Below, in pieces: positions 28,055-37,192 of a stretch of DNA of 64,000 bases. This stretch comes from Paludibacteraceae bacterium (GTDB taxonomy: Bacteria > Bacteroidota > Bacteroidia > Bacteroidales > Paludibacteraceae), in the NCBI GenBank assembly GCA_031292565.1, contig JARLGW010000005.1, positions 124,001 through 188,000 on the forward strand, given 5' to 3'. The position numbers and the translations under genes were made by a program. Each line of letters begins with the position of its first letter. Position 1 is the stretch's first letter. The notes below the pieces were generated by a model. The model did not search any database. It worked only from the letters and a program-made list of their open reading frames with translations, and was not told the origin of the DNA.

Positions 28055-31000
28055 TTATTTGACAATTAGTTTGTTTGCTTTTGATGCTACTACACCGTCG
28101 GCTTTAGTTTCTACCGAAATCCGATAAATATATATGCCGGGGTTTATTTTTCCGTTGCTTGTTTTCAGATCCCAGTATATTTCTGTTGTTGAACTGTCAG
28201 CATAAGATGTTGCTGAATTATTCCATAAAAGTTGTCCTGCCAAATCGAAGACTTCTACCTTTAAAGTTAATATCGATTCCGGTTGATCGTGCTTTAGAAT
28301 AAAGTTCACATAGGATGTTGCCGGATTCGGTGCGGCATATAAATCATATATATCGGGTGATTTGGTGTTGTCAACTTTGAACGTGATAATGCCGGTGCTT
28401 GAGTTGTCAAGAATATCCCAAGCTCTGAGTGATAGCGTGTATGTACCATTGCTCAAGGTGGGTAGAGTATAAGCAACGGCACCCGATTTATAATCATCTA
28501 ACGAAGATTCGTAGTAATCATTCAGCACATAGCTTGAGTCGTTGTTGAGCGTTAATAGTAAATCATGACCAATGCCGCTACTACCGGTATTAATTCCACT
28601 CTTGTCGCTAAGTTGCGCATAGAACACGGAGGTGGCATCCACGGTGTTGCCCGACTTAAAGTTTGTTGAATTTAAGTACATGTTAATAATCGGTCCATTG
28701 TTCTCAAATTCAAAATTAGAATTTGTACCCCCGATGATAAAATTCTCATTATACCCGTTGGCTTCTAAATTATTCACGGTGTCTGCGGCGTAATAATTAA
28801 TTCGTCCTGTTCCGTAGCTATAGTTAATGTCCTTCGGAATTATGAAGATAGTTGTGAATTTACCATTTGCTACTCTGGCTCTTCCTGTAAATAAAGTATT
28901 AGGTCTATCCGTGTAGTTGTATTTTTTACCCGCGTTGTTTCCCAAGGTGGTTATGGTTTCTTTTTTGTCGTAAACGGTAAGGGTAACAATGCCGTTGAAG
29001 TTACTTAGCAAATTCCCATCTAGATTCTGTATTTCGCCTTTAAGAGTAACGGTTGTTAATGCTTTTATCGTATCCGAATTTATATTTGTAATTATGGTGT
29101 CGGTAACCACTTTGTTTAAAGGAATAGTGAGTTTTAACGCCGGGTCTCCCAGTAACATATAACTTAACTTGTTGGCATTTCCTGAATATTTATTTTTAGC
29201 TCTGCGTGAAATTTCTCCTAACCCTAAAGGTTGCCCGTTTTCTATTTTCAATACGTAATTATTGAAATATTTATTTAAAAAGTAATTACTGTCTTGCCAT
29301 ACAGTTCGGGCTGCCGAAAATAAACCGATGGCTCCACCATTAGCATTAAGCAAAAGGTCTTCTCCCGAAGAGGAGTTTGTTTGGTCAAAGCGACTGAAAT
29401 TACATGTTGCCGTAACAAAGAACGGGTATCTTTTGTTATACATATTGGCAATATCTGCTCTTGTTATGATTTTTTCAGAGGCTAAACCTTCGCTACTTCC
29501 ATGTCCTACGTAGTCGATAAGAAGTGCTCCTGACTTAATCAGGTTAAGTATTTGTTCTTTTGCCAAAGGATAGGATTCTGTACTGGCACTAACTTCTTGG
29601 GTGTAGGCGTCTAAAAGGAATCGTTTAGTTTGATAGTTGGGATAATATTTTTCTATGTATTTTGCTAATGAATCCGTTTGATATGTAAAGGGAATATCTC
29701 CATTGGTGTCAGCATCATCACCAATAAAGGCTAAATAGTTTTTCCAAACGCCTTTCAAATCATTATTCGTGTACGTTATTATTTTATTCACCACATTGGT
29801 TGCTTCTGTTGTTGAAGATGCCGGTAGCCGTCCGACTCCAATATCCATCGAGGCACCAGGAATATTAGATCCTTCAGTGTCATCCAATAAAGCAAAATAA
29901 TCATCGGTTACATAGGATGAAGTGGCATTTAAAGATAGTCCGGCTTGATAAGTCAATAATTTATTGACAGATGAATTCACAGCATTAATAGCCCGGTTGT
30001 CATAAGTACCATCTCCAAATAAAAGCAAATATTTAGGAGCTGTAGAAGCTGAATTTCTATCATAAAGCATTTTCATTAACCATCTGTATGCTGTAGCATC
30101 GGGGGTTCCTGACGAAAACTCGTTATAGATCTGAGTCGGAGTGACAATAAGTACCGACAGCCCATCTTGTTGAATATGCTTGTTGGCCAATATTTTAGCT
30201 TGATCCATGTAGTCGGGATGAGTAATAATAACCAAATCCGCTTGTGTTATGGCATGTAAGTCCTGATTTGAAACAGTGCCGACTAATGTTGGTGATGAAA
30301 AACTTGCGGAGGTATTTACCGCAACATATTCCTGCAAGGTAGAAGCTGAATCCACAAAAGAGTAAATGCTATTATTGTAAGATGTCGGCAGTTGTTGTAT
30401 GTTAGCCGGATTAGTTATATTCCAAAAGCTTAACCCTGATGCCCCCGTGATGTTGTATTGGGCAAAATTGCTGCTGCCTACCACATCAGGATTTCGGAAG
30501 AACATACTGTTATCCGTCATTGTTAAATACCGATAAGCACTCAGTACAATATAGTTCAACCATGCCGTTCCGCTAGAAGTATTATTATACGCGGTTTTAA
30601 TTGTTAACGCGGTCGAAGCTGGTGTAAATTGGTAAGTAGCAGAACCGGGAGTAGCCATGTCTTCGGTAGCTAGTTGAGCGAAAGTTAATGAACCTAAGCT
30701 TTGACTATTTTCATAAACACTCATTGTTGTTACCGTCGATGATGATCCCGCCGCATCTATTTGAACTGTGGCTTGTTTGTCATAGCAAATGTTAGGAAAA
30801 TCAAAACTAAAAGAGTAGTTGGATGTCGTGCTGAACACTTCACCATACCATTCTTGTCCACTTGAACATATATTAACGGCTTCTTTTTCATGTATTTGAT
30901 GGTCTAAAAAGTAATCAACAGATTTGGTTGGAGCATCCGTTATACTTGTTTTTGTGCTAATAAGCTTCTCCACACCCACATCGGAAGTGATAAAATAATA

Positions 31001-31834
31001 GCCGTAAAAAGAATAAGGATTTAAGGCTCTAGTAAATTTATTGCCGGAAGAGTTGTAACTCCACGACGTAGGCCCTTGTGCATAAAAAAGGATATAATCA
31101 CCAGCATTGAAAACTCCGTCCGAACCCTTTTCTTTAAAAACACTAAGTTGGGGCAAATCATCTATTTTACTTTTTTGAAAATCTTCAGGTAGCATAGCTC
31201 CACCATAACCAAAAATATGTGCATTGGCCGGGTTGGAGATGCCCCATTTTACTAAATCCTCATAAGTGATTTTATAGATGCCACTCTCCGGTACTGATAT
31301 TTTAATCCATTTACCAGTTTCTAATACAGAATGATCGGCATAATGGTGCAGCCCGGCTGTTGCAGCTCGTAATGTAGGGGTAGTGGTTGTTTGATATACC
31401 AAATCGAAGGCGATAACTTTTTTTAATATACCATTTTGCTTGATGATGGGTATGAATGAGATAACTGCTTTTTTTTGTTTTCTATCAATAGTGTAATCTA
31501 TCGTTGCTGATATTTTTTCAGAGATAGCAACCAAGGAGCTGGTTATAAGTTGCTTTTCTTCGTCAGTGAAATCTCCCAATACTATATTTTGTATGGAAAC
31601 AGAGTCGATTGATTGATTGTTTTCTATCGAGAATATTTTTGAAATATAGGGTAATTTGCTTGCATCTAAAGAAATAGATTCGTCAAAAACCAAAATTTTT
31701 TCAGTAGAGGGACTTTGAATCGATATGCCTTTCCATTGAATTGTGTATGACGTTTTAGAAAGGTTACTTTCGCTACCAAACACACCTATTCCTAGCAGCA
31801 AGAAAAAGAGTATGCTTAAAGCTCTATGTTTCAT
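28055..31834 (-). CDS. porU: Type IX secretion system sortase PorU (gingipain-family C25 peptidase)
   Basis: A cell-surface Cys protease that removes the C-terminal sorting domain of T9SS cargo and attaches it to lipopolysaccharide or other anchors. 1259 residues with a signal peptide (MKHRALSILFFLLLGIGVFG). The C25 domain has the catalytic His778 in DYVGHGSSEG and Cys811 in FVTATCNFSRFD. Its own C-terminal sorting-like domain starts around NPATSYVNFIL and ends ASKANKLIVK. The length fits PorU. It is transcribed ahead of porV after an 84-bp gap, and the sortase and shuttle work in one complex. Confidence 0.97.
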   Translation of the reverse strand: MKHRALSILFFLLLGIGVFGSESNLSKTSYTIQWKGISIQSPSTEKILVFDESISLDASKLPYISKIFSIENNQSIDSVSIQNIVLGDFTDEEKQLITSSLVAISEKISATIDYTIDRKQKKAVISFIPIIKQNGILKKVIAFDLVYQTTTTPTLRAATAGLHHYADHSVLETGKWIKISVPESGIYKITYEDLVKWGISNPANAHIFGYGGAMLPEDFQKSKIDDLPQLSVFKEKGSDGVFNAGDYILFYAQGPTSWSYNSSGNKFTRALNPYSFYGYYFITSDVGVEKLISTKTSITDAPTKSVDYFLDHQIHEKEAVNICSSGQEWYGEVFSTTSNYSFSFDFPNICYDKQATVQIDAAGSSSTVTTMSVYENSQSLGSLTFAQLATEDMATPGSATYQFTPASTALTIKTAYNNTSSGTAWLNYIVLSAYRYLTMTDNSMFFRNPDVVGSSNFAQYNITGASGLSFWNITNPANIQQLPTSYNNSIYSFVDSASTLQEYVAVNTSASFSSPTLVGTVSNQDLHAITQADLVIITHPDYMDQAKILANKHIQQDGLSVLIVTPTQIYNEFSSGTPDATAYRWLMKMLYDRNSASTAPKYLLLFGDGTYDNRAINAVNSSVNKLLTYQAGLSLNATSSYVTDDYFALLDDTEGSNIPGASMDIGVGRLPASSTTEATNVVNKIITYTNNDLKGVWKNYLAFIGDDADTNGDIPFTYQTDSLAKYIEKYYPNYQTKRFLLDAYTQEVSASTESYPLAKEQILNLIKSGALLIDYVGHGSSEGLASEKIITRADIANMYNKRYPFFVTATCNFSRFDQTNSSSGEDLLLNANGGAIGLFSAARTVWQDSNYFLNKYFNNYVLKIENGQPLGLGEISRRAKNKYSGNANKLSYMLLGDPALKLTIPLNKVVTDTIITNINSDTIKALTTVTLKGEIQNLDGNLLSNFNGIVTLTVYDKKETITTLGNNAGKKYNYTDRPNTLFTGRARVANGKFTTIFIIPKDINYSYGTGRINYYAADTVNNLEANGYNENFIIGGTNSNFEFENNGPIINMYLNSTNFKSGNTVDATSVFYAQLSDKSGINTGSSGIGHDLLLTLNNDSSYVLNDYYESSLDDYKSGAVAYTLPTLSNGTYTLSLRAWDILDNSSTGIITFKVDNTKSPDIYDLYAAPNPATSYVNFILKHDQPESILTLKVEVFDLAGQLLWNNSATSYADSSTTEIYWDLKTSNGKINPGIYIYRISVETKADGVVASKANKLIVK

Positions 31835-31911
31835 AATGAGTTTGTGTTTTTTTAAGGACGTTAATATAACGGGAAAAAGTAAAATATAGCCTTTACGCTA
31901 AATATAATTAA

Positions 31912-32523
31912 CTATTTAATCATTAAATCCAACATCTTTTCACCTTCAATATATCCTTCAAGGTGGTTGTTTATGAAAATCTTACCTACGCCAACGGGTG
32001 TGCCTGTAAATATAATGTCACCAATTTTAAGTGTAAAGAAACGACTGACGTATGCAATAATCCGATTTATATTGAAAATCATATCTGCCGTGTTTCCTTT
32101 TTGCACCGTGGAGCCATCAATGTCCAATCGAAAATTCAAATTGTTTACATTACCAAATTTTTCTATTGGATAGAATTCACTAATCACAGCCGATCCGTCA
32201 AAGGCTTTGCATATCTCCCAAGGGTATCCTTTCTCTCTGAATTTACGTTGCATATCTCTAGCTGTAAAATCAATGCCAAGCCCCATGTGACTATAATAGC
32301 GAGGAGCAAATTTTTCGGAGATATTTTTCCCCAATCGGTTTATTTGTACAATGACTTCCGTTTCATAATCTATTTCATCCGAGAAATCGGGTAAATAGAA
32401 CGGCTTATTATTTTTAAGCAAAGCCGAATCCGGTTTCATGAAAATAACCGGTTCGTCGGGCACCGGGTTGTTTAGCTCCTTTGCATGATCGGTGTAATTC
32501 ATTCCTACGGCAATAATTTTCAT
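31912..32523 (-). CDS. Fumarylacetoacetate hydrolase-family protein
   Basis: 203 residues of the FAH/YcgM fold. It has the start MKIIAVGMNYTDHAKEL, metal-binding acidic residues in DYETEVIVQI, the GIDFTARDMQ motif and the closing GDIIFTGTPVGVGKI. Family members are metal-dependent acylpyruvate hydrolases or oxaloacetate tautomerase/decarboxylases. The substrate here cannot be read from sequence. It lies 25 bp downstream of rex on the same strand and so may be redox-regulated with it. Confidence 0.93.
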   Translation of the reverse strand: MKIIAVGMNYTDHAKELNNPVPDEPVIFMKPDSALLKNNKPFYLPDFSDEIDYETEVIVQINRLGKNISEKFAPRYYSHMGLGIDFTARDMQRKFREKGYPWEICKAFDGSAVISEFYPIEKFGNVNNLNFRLDIDGSTVQKGNTADMIFNINRIIAYVSRFFTLKIGDIIFTGTPVGVGKIFINNHLEGYIEGEKMLDLMIK

Positions 32524-32548
32524 CAGCAGTATTTCCTATAAAATTGAT

Positions 32549-33202
32549 TTATTCATTGATGGTGGAATGTAACCGATTAAACATCAATGCTAAATGAGCG
32601 TATATGGATGTGTTTTGTACAATAATATTTTCCGGCACCCGTATTCTAAAAGGAGTGAAATTCCAAATAGCTTTAATACCACCCTCGATCATTAGTTCGG
32701 CTACCGATTGTGCATTGTTTACAGGTACGGTGAGGATGCCGATGTTAGTCTTTGTTTGTTTCCGTAATTCAAAAAAACGATCAATATGATGGATCGGAAT
32801 TTGATTGATTCTAGTGCCTGATAATTCGTATTTTATGTCAAATCCGGCACAAATTTTTAATCCATATTGAGCCAACCCATTGTCTTGTATTAGGGCTCCA
32901 CCTAAATTTCCAATGCCAAATATAAATGCATTGTGTGTTTTTGTAAATCCTAAAAAATCTTCCAGTACATTAATTAATAATCCAGTATCGTATCCAACCC
33001 TTGTTTTTCCCGAAATGTTAACATACGAAAGATCTTTTGCCACTTGGGAAGCGTCAACTGCTAAATCTTTCGCAATTTGGGTGGACGATAAAAAAACCTC
33101 ACCTTGTGTTTTCGCTAATTGTGCATAGGCCAAATACCAGGGAAGTCTTCTTAAAGCCGGTTCCGGTATTTTTATATGGTCAATAGAAGAAAAATCACTC
33201 AT
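32549..33202 (-). CDS. rex: Redox-sensing transcriptional repressor Rex
   Basis: Binds DNA when the NADH/NAD+ ratio is low and releases it when NADH rises. It controls fermentation and respiration genes. 217 residues: an N-terminal winged helix (residues ~1-80, LSSTQIAKDLAVDASQVAKDLSY), then a Rossmann NAD(H) domain with GIGNLGGAL at residues 96-104. A swapped C-terminal helix follows. The length is normal. It is divergent from the eIF1-like gene, and both promoters lie in the 108-bp intergenic region. A -7 match (TATTTTTG on the minus strand) sits at 33230-33237. Confidence 0.96.
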   Translation of the reverse strand: MSDFSSIDHIKIPEPALRRLPWYLAYAQLAKTQGEVFLSSTQIAKDLAVDASQVAKDLSYVNISGKTRVGYDTGLLINVLEDFLGFTKTHNAFIFGIGNLGGALIQDNGLAQYGLKICAGFDIKYELSGTRINQIPIHHIDRFFELRKQTKTNIGILTVPVNNAQSVAELMIEGGIKAIWNFTPFRIRVPENIIVQNTSIYAHLALMFNRLHSTINE

Positions 33203-33229
33203 TATAACAATATATTACTTTAGTATCTG

Positions 33230-33237
33230 CAAAAATA
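33230..33237 (-). promoter_or_regulatory. Possible -7 element of rex
   Basis: Minus-strand TATTTTTG, an exact TAnnTTTG match 28 bp upstream of the rex start. The expected -33 TTG is missing at optimal spacing. Confidence 0.35.
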
Positions 33238-33260
33238 ATACATTTCTTGGAGCTATTTTG

Positions 33261-33291
33261 TTGCAACCTTGTTTATTAAACATTATTTTTG
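33261..33291 (+). promoter_or_regulatory. Predicted promoter of the eIF1-like gene
   Basis: TTG (33261-33263), 20-nt spacer, TATTTTTG (33284-33291), 19 bp before the ATG. Confidence 0.5.
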
Positions 33292-33310
33292 GTCGCTAAT
33301 TTATAAAAAT

Positions 33311-33661
33311 ATGAAAAATACCGATTGGAAGAACAGTTTAAGTGCATTATATGCCGGCGATCCAGAATTTGAATCGTTGAAAAAAGAAGGAGAAACGCTA
33401 CCTGAAAAAAAATCTATTTTACCACAACAGTTGCGTATAGAACTCGATAAAAAAGGCCGGAATGGAAAGCAGGCCACGTTGATTACCGGATTTGAAGGCT
33501 CTGATGATGAATTGAAAATTTTTGCGAGAGAACTGAAAACTACCTGTGGAGTAGGGGGTTCTACCCGCGATGGAGAGATCCTTATTCAAGGAGATGTTCG
33601 TGAAAAGATATATAAACTGCTTACAGCACAAGGACATAAAGTAAAAAGGATAAACTTTTAA
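33311..33661 (+). CDS. eIF1/SUI1-family translation factor (YciH-like)
   Basis: 116 residues. The C-terminal ~80 residues are a SUI1 domain (LRIELDKKGRNGKQATLITGFEG, split: LRIELDKKGRNGKQ then ATLITGFEG, followed by CGVGGSTRDGEILIQGD). In bacteria YciH can act like IF3/eIF1 in start-site selection under stress. The role in this phylum is inferred. I placed the start at the ATG at 33311 (MKNTDWKNSL), because the 14 upstream codons overlap the promoter. It is monocistronic and convergent with hisF. Confidence 0.93.
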   Translation: MKNTDWKNSLSALYAGDPEFESLKKEGETLPEKKSILPQQLRIELDKKGRNGKQATLITGFEGSDDELKIFARELKTTCGVGGSTRDGEILIQGDVREKIYKLLTAQGHKVKRINF

Positions 33662-33671
33662 TTTCTCCTTT

Positions 33672-34427
33672 TTATAGTCTTACCTCCACGCCTTCGTTAC
33701 GTAGAAACGTTTTCAAGTCCGAGATGTCTATTTCTTTGTAGTGGAATATGCTTGCAGCTAGAGCTGCATCGGCTTTCCCTTGTTTGAATACATCCGTGAA
33801 GTGTTCCATTTTTCCGGCTCCACCACTGGCTATAATGGGTACATTTACGGCTTCCGAAACGGCACGGGTAATGTCCAGTGCAAAACCGTCTTTAGTTCCG
33901 TCATGATTCATGGAGGTTAGCAGAATTTCACCCGCACCCAGGTTTACGGCTTCTTTCACCCAATCCATAGTTTTGATGGGAGTGGCAATCCGTCCACCAT
34001 TCAAATATACATACCAATCACCGTTCTCGAATTTAGTATCCACCGCCAATACCACGCATTGGCTGCCAAATTGGCTTGCCAAATCGTGAATCAGTTGCGG
34101 GTTTCTTACCGCGGCCGAGTTTACCGAGATTTTGTCCGCCCCGCAATTTAGCAGCACGGAAACATCTTCCACACTACTGATGCCACCACCTACGGTAAAT
34201 GGGATGTTGATATGTTTGGCTATGCGGGTTACCAGTTCCGATAGCGTTTTACGCTTTTCGTGAGTAGCCGTAATGTCCAGGAACACTAATTCATCCGCAC
34301 CCATTTGGGCGTATAGTGCTCCAAGTTCAACAGCATCGCCCACACTTTGGATGTTTAGAAAATTGATGCCCTTCACGGTTTGTCCGTCTTTCACGTCAAG
34401 GCAAGGGATTATTCTTTTGGTAAGCAT
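33672..34427 (-). CDS. hisF: Imidazole glycerol phosphate synthase subunit HisF
   Basis: The cyclase subunit of the HisF-HisH complex. It uses ammonia from HisH to make imidazole glycerol phosphate and AICAR in histidine synthesis. The 251-residue TIM barrel has catalytic Asp11 ([10 protein letters not shown]) and the Asp near residue 130 (VLAVDTKF), and phosphate loops VGGGIS and ASGGAG. The ATG at 34427 is the family start. An upstream in-frame extension overlaps hisH in another frame and is not coding. It follows hisH by 25 bp. Neither hisA nor hisI is adjacent, unlike many Bacteroides his operons. Confidence 0.97.
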   Translation of the reverse strand: MLTKRIIPCLDVKDGQTVKGINFLNIQSVGDAVELGALYAQMGADELVFLDITATHEKRKTLSELVTRIAKHINIPFTVGGGISSVEDVSVLLNCGADKISVNSAAVRNPQLIHDLASQFGSQCVVLAVDTKFENGDWYVYLNGGRIATPIKTMDWVKEAVNLGAGEILLTSMNHDGTKDGFALDITRAVSEAVNVPIIASGGAGKMEHFTDVFKQGKADAALAASIFHYKEIDISDLKTFLRNEGVEVRL

Positions 34428-34452
34428 ATATCGAATTTCTTTTTTTACGGAA

Positions 34453-35034
34453 TTAAAGGTTGATAAAGTTGCGCAACATCTGTTCGCCCACATCGCCCGA
34501 TTTTTCAGGGTGATATTGCATGGCATAGAAATTATCTTTGTGTAATGCCGCACTGTAGTTCATTGTATAATTGGCAGTTGCTATTGTGTTTTCACCTGAT
34601 TCCGCGTAATAGCTGTGTACAAAATACACGTACGAATGCTCTTTAATTCCATCCAAAACAGGACTCTTCAAGTCAAAAATGTCATTCCATCCTATTTGAG
34701 GTACTTTTTCTTTTGGAGGAAAAAGTTTCACCTGTTGAGGAAAAATACCCAAGCAATCCACATCACCTTCTTCGGAGTGTGCACACATAAGTTGAAGTCC
34801 TAAACAAATACCTAAAACAGGTTGTTGCAGTGAGCAAATCACTTTGTCCAACCCTCTTTCTCTAATATATTTCATGGCGGATGTGGCTTCGCCTACTCCG
34901 GGAAAAATCACTTTGTCGGCAGAGGCTATTACATCAGGGTCATCGCTAATGGTAGCTTGTATTCCAATTCTTTCCAAGGCATAGATTACCGACCGGATAT
35001 TGCCTGCGTTGTATTTTATAATGACTACATTCAT
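34453..35034 (-). CDS. hisH: Imidazole glycerol phosphate synthase subunit HisH
   Basis: The glutaminase subunit that supplies ammonia to HisF. The 193-residue class-I amidotransferase has nucleophile Cys77 (GICLGLQLM), with His175 and Glu177 (YHPEKS) completing the triad. The N-terminal YNAGNIRSV motif is present. It is the first gene of the hisH-hisF pair. About 150 bp of non-coding AT-rich DNA separates it from the DUF4252 gene, whose end lies upstream on the same strand. Confidence 0.97.
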   Translation of the reverse strand: MNVVIIKYNAGNIRSVIYALERIGIQATISDDPDVIASADKVIFPGVGEATSAMKYIRERGLDKVICSLQQPVLGICLGLQLMCAHSEEGDVDCLGIFPQQVKLFPPKEKVPQIGWNDIFDLKSPVLDGIKEHSYVYFVHSYYAESGENTIATANYTMNYSAALHKDNFYAMQYHPEKSGDVGEQMLRNFINL

Positions 35035-35184
35035 CGAGGTGAAACTGATTTAATTTTAGGCAAAATTGAAAATAAAAATGCCGACATTCCTTTTTCTCAA
35101 GTAAATATCGGCAAATTTACGAAATGATTCATCGAATTTGAAACAAAAAACTAAATATTAACTGCTGCTTGAAATATTTTGAAT

Positions 35185-35664
35185 TTATTTTTTTATCATT
35201 TTTTGAAGTTCGGCTACAGATATATTTCCGTTAAGCCAAATAAAATGTTGTACGGTATCTGATTTTGAGAAAATGAGAATATCTGTTTTGTCTTTTTTTA
35301 TCACCCTGCTATATACCTTTGTATGTACTCCGTTTTCGCTTGCTTCCATTAAGCTTTCAAAGGGTGCGGATGAAATAACTTTTTCTACATCTGTAAAAAA
35401 GGCTTTTGTCTTGCTTGCTTTTCGCTTGGCTTTTAGTGTTAGCACTTTCATTTCGTCCACCCTTGAAATCATGGCATTGTTGCCGGCATCTTCCTTGCCA
35501 AACAAACTGGCTAGGTTTATCATCCCCTTGGAGATGGAAACATATCTAAATGATTTATTTTCGCTGTATTTACTGAATATTTTTTCAATAGTTTGTGCTT
35601 GTACTGTTAATGATAAAAAAAGACTTATTATTATAAGACTTGAAATATTTTTCAATTTACTCAT
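35185..35664 (-). CDS. DUF4252-family exported protein
   Basis: 159 residues with a signal peptide (LIIISLFLSLTVQAQ). The body matches the DUF4252 pattern from memory: FSKYSENKSFRYVSISKGM near the start, then a conserved Lys-rich middle and FSKSDTVQHFIWLNG. Its function is not known. It is the last gene of a sigma factor, anti-sigma-like and DUF4252 operon, starting 8 bp after the stop of the anti-sigma-like gene. This is the usual setting for DUF4252 proteins in Bacteroidota. An envelope-stress target or sensor is possible. Confidence 0.85.
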   Translation of the reverse strand: MSKLKNISSLIIISLFLSLTVQAQTIEKIFSKYSENKSFRYVSISKGMINLASLFGKEDAGNNAMISRVDEMKVLTLKAKRKASKTKAFFTDVEKVISSAPFESLMEASENGVHTKVYSRVIKKDKTDILIFSKSDTVQHFIWLNGNISVAELQKMIKK

Positions 35665-35672
35665 ATTATAAT

Positions 35673-36224
35673 TTATCGTTTACTAAATGCTGAATCGTCA
35701 TATACATTGGATATATTGCTGTTTTCAGAATCTTTCTTTGCTAGTGAATTTTTCTTATACGATGGGGTTAATGCCCCTTCCAATCCTTTGATGGGTTGGA
35801 GTGATTGCATACTTTGTTTCAGTGGTGCAACAGCTTCACTCATAGCCTGATCGGCACAATTGATAGCTTTTTCCATATCATCATACCGTACACCTTTTTC
35901 CACCACGTAGGCTTCTCTTTTTTGATTCAGGTTGAATAACCCTACTGCTAAAATAATAGATGCTGCAGCAGAGTAGGTGAGAATGTGGAATAACCGTTTG
36001 TGATTTTGTTTTTCCTTATGTTGTAGTGTAGCTATCAAATTTGTTTCAAAAGAAGGATTGTTTAAGTGAATATTCCCAGCAGCATTCAATCCTGCAAAAA
36101 AAATCTTTTCCACATTCTTTCCATCCAATTGCGGTTGGGACAAATGTTGCTTAATTATCCGGTCTTCTTCCAAGTTGGTTTCACCAGCCCAATATTTGTC
36201 TAACAGTTTTTCAATGTCATTCAT
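35673..36224 (-). CDS. Anti-sigma-factor-like membrane protein
   Basis: 183 residues. A short cytoplasmic N-terminal region (LLDKYWAGETNLEEDRIIKQHL) of the kind found in Bacteroidota anti-sigma proteins is followed by a single transmembrane helix (ILTYSAAASIILAVGLFNL, residues ~81-99). A periplasmic tail with no recognised sensor domain follows. It lies 18 bp after the ECF sigma gene, so it probably holds the sigma factor at the membrane. The zinc HxxxCxxC motif of ZAS anti-sigmas is absent. Function is from context more than from sequence. Confidence 0.8.
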   Translation of the reverse strand: MNDIEKLLDKYWAGETNLEEDRIIKQHLSQPQLDGKNVEKIFFAGLNAAGNIHLNNPSFETNLIATLQHKEKQNHKRLFHILTYSAAASIILAVGLFNLNQKREAYVVEKGVRYDDMEKAINCADQAMSEAVAPLKQSMQSLQPIKGLEGALTPSYKKNSLAKKDSENSNISNVYDDSAFSKR

Positions 36225-36242
36225 AAAGGTTGATATTTTAAA

Positions 36243-36743
36243 TTATCGTTCAGATGAAAAATAATCGCGAATTTTTTTTCGAGCTCTTGATAAATTCACC
36301 TTGATAGCATTTTCGTTTAAACCTGTTATCTGGGCTATTTCATCAAATTCAAGTTCTTCAATATCTCTTAGCGTTATAATAGTCCGTTGCATTTCGGGCA
36401 ACAACTTTATTTGTTGCTTTACAAAGTCCAACAAATTCCGTTGCTCCGTTTGTTCGTGAGGATTAACCATCGTTTCTTCCACCACGTTATTGGATGAGTC
36501 AACTTCTTCTTGTCGTCGGTTTAGTGTTCTTAGTTTATCCAAACACAGGTTTCTAGTTACTCTCAACACGAATGCCTGTATATTTTCTACTGAAGAAAGG
36601 TTGTTTTTATGGTTCCACAATCTTACAAACACCTCTTGAGTTGCATCTTCAGCCTCTGCCTTGTCGGAAAGCAGAAAAAGAGCAAGCCTAAAGATTTTAT
36701 CTTTGAAAGGGAGTATTTGTATTTCAAATTGGTGTAAATCCAT
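36243..36743 (-). CDS. ECF-type RNA polymerase sigma factor
   Basis: 166 residues. Region 2 carries LSDKAEAEDATQEVFVRLWNH, and region 4 carries LLPEMQRTIITLRDIEELEFDEIA (split: LPEMQRTIITLRDIEE then LEFDEIAQITG), a helix-turn-helix for the -35-like box. It is the first gene of a three-gene operon with an anti-sigma-like membrane protein and a DUF4252 protein. The adjacent surface-protein operon on the plus strand diverges from it, but no ECF-specific promoter can be identified there. Confidence 0.93.
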   Translation of the reverse strand: MDLHQFEIQILPFKDKIFRLALFLLSDKAEAEDATQEVFVRLWNHKNNLSSVENIQAFVLRVTRNLCLDKLRTLNRRQEEVDSSNNVVEETMVNPHEQTEQRNLLDFVKQQIKLLPEMQRTIITLRDIEELEFDEIAQITGLNENAIKVNLSRARKKIRDYFSSER

Positions 36744-37192
36744 TCTTGTTAACTGTAATATAGACGAACGAAAATAAAAATGATTACATGTTTAATCTAG
36801 ATTTTTTATGTGAATGTAAAGAAATGAAAATAATCGCTATGTTTTTTATATAATACGTTTAAAAACATAATTATTGAAAAAACGTAAATGTAATCTTCAT
36901 TTAATTGCTCAGAAATAATATAATTTAGTTAAATTTGTGGAAACGACAATAAAATTATGCCTCCAGTATAAAATATTTTGGTATTATTCAAGTTTTTACT
37001 ACAGAAACTTAGCTTTTTTTTTGCGTAAGCTTTAATATTATTTATATTTGTGCAATTTTTGTGTAAAGTAGATAAATTATCTTTGTTTTACATGAAAAGA
37101 ATAACCTTAAACTGTTTATAAATACTTATTTTTTAAGTGTTTAATATTAGAAATAATTTTAAAACTAAAAAAATATCAACATTTTGATAGCT
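36744..37192. other. 449-bp AT-rich divergent promoter region
   Basis: Lies between the ECF sigma operon and the surface-protein operon. It is very AT-rich, with several TAnnTTTG octamers on the plus strand (best at 37043 and 37078). No coding frame or repeat is evident. The long leader could carry regulation that I cannot identify. Confidence 0.5.
37020..37050 (+). promoter_or_regulatory. Predicted promoter of the surface-protein operon
   Basis: TTTG (37020-37023), 19-nt spacer, TATATTTG (37043-37050), a near-perfect match to the Bacteroidota consensus. A second -7 match (TATCTTTG) lies at 37078-37085. The first start codon is 143 bp downstream. Confidence 0.5.

Noticed and set aside
31963-32394. 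143-codon frame antisense to the FAH-family gene
   Set aside because: Shadow of a clear family member on the minus strand.
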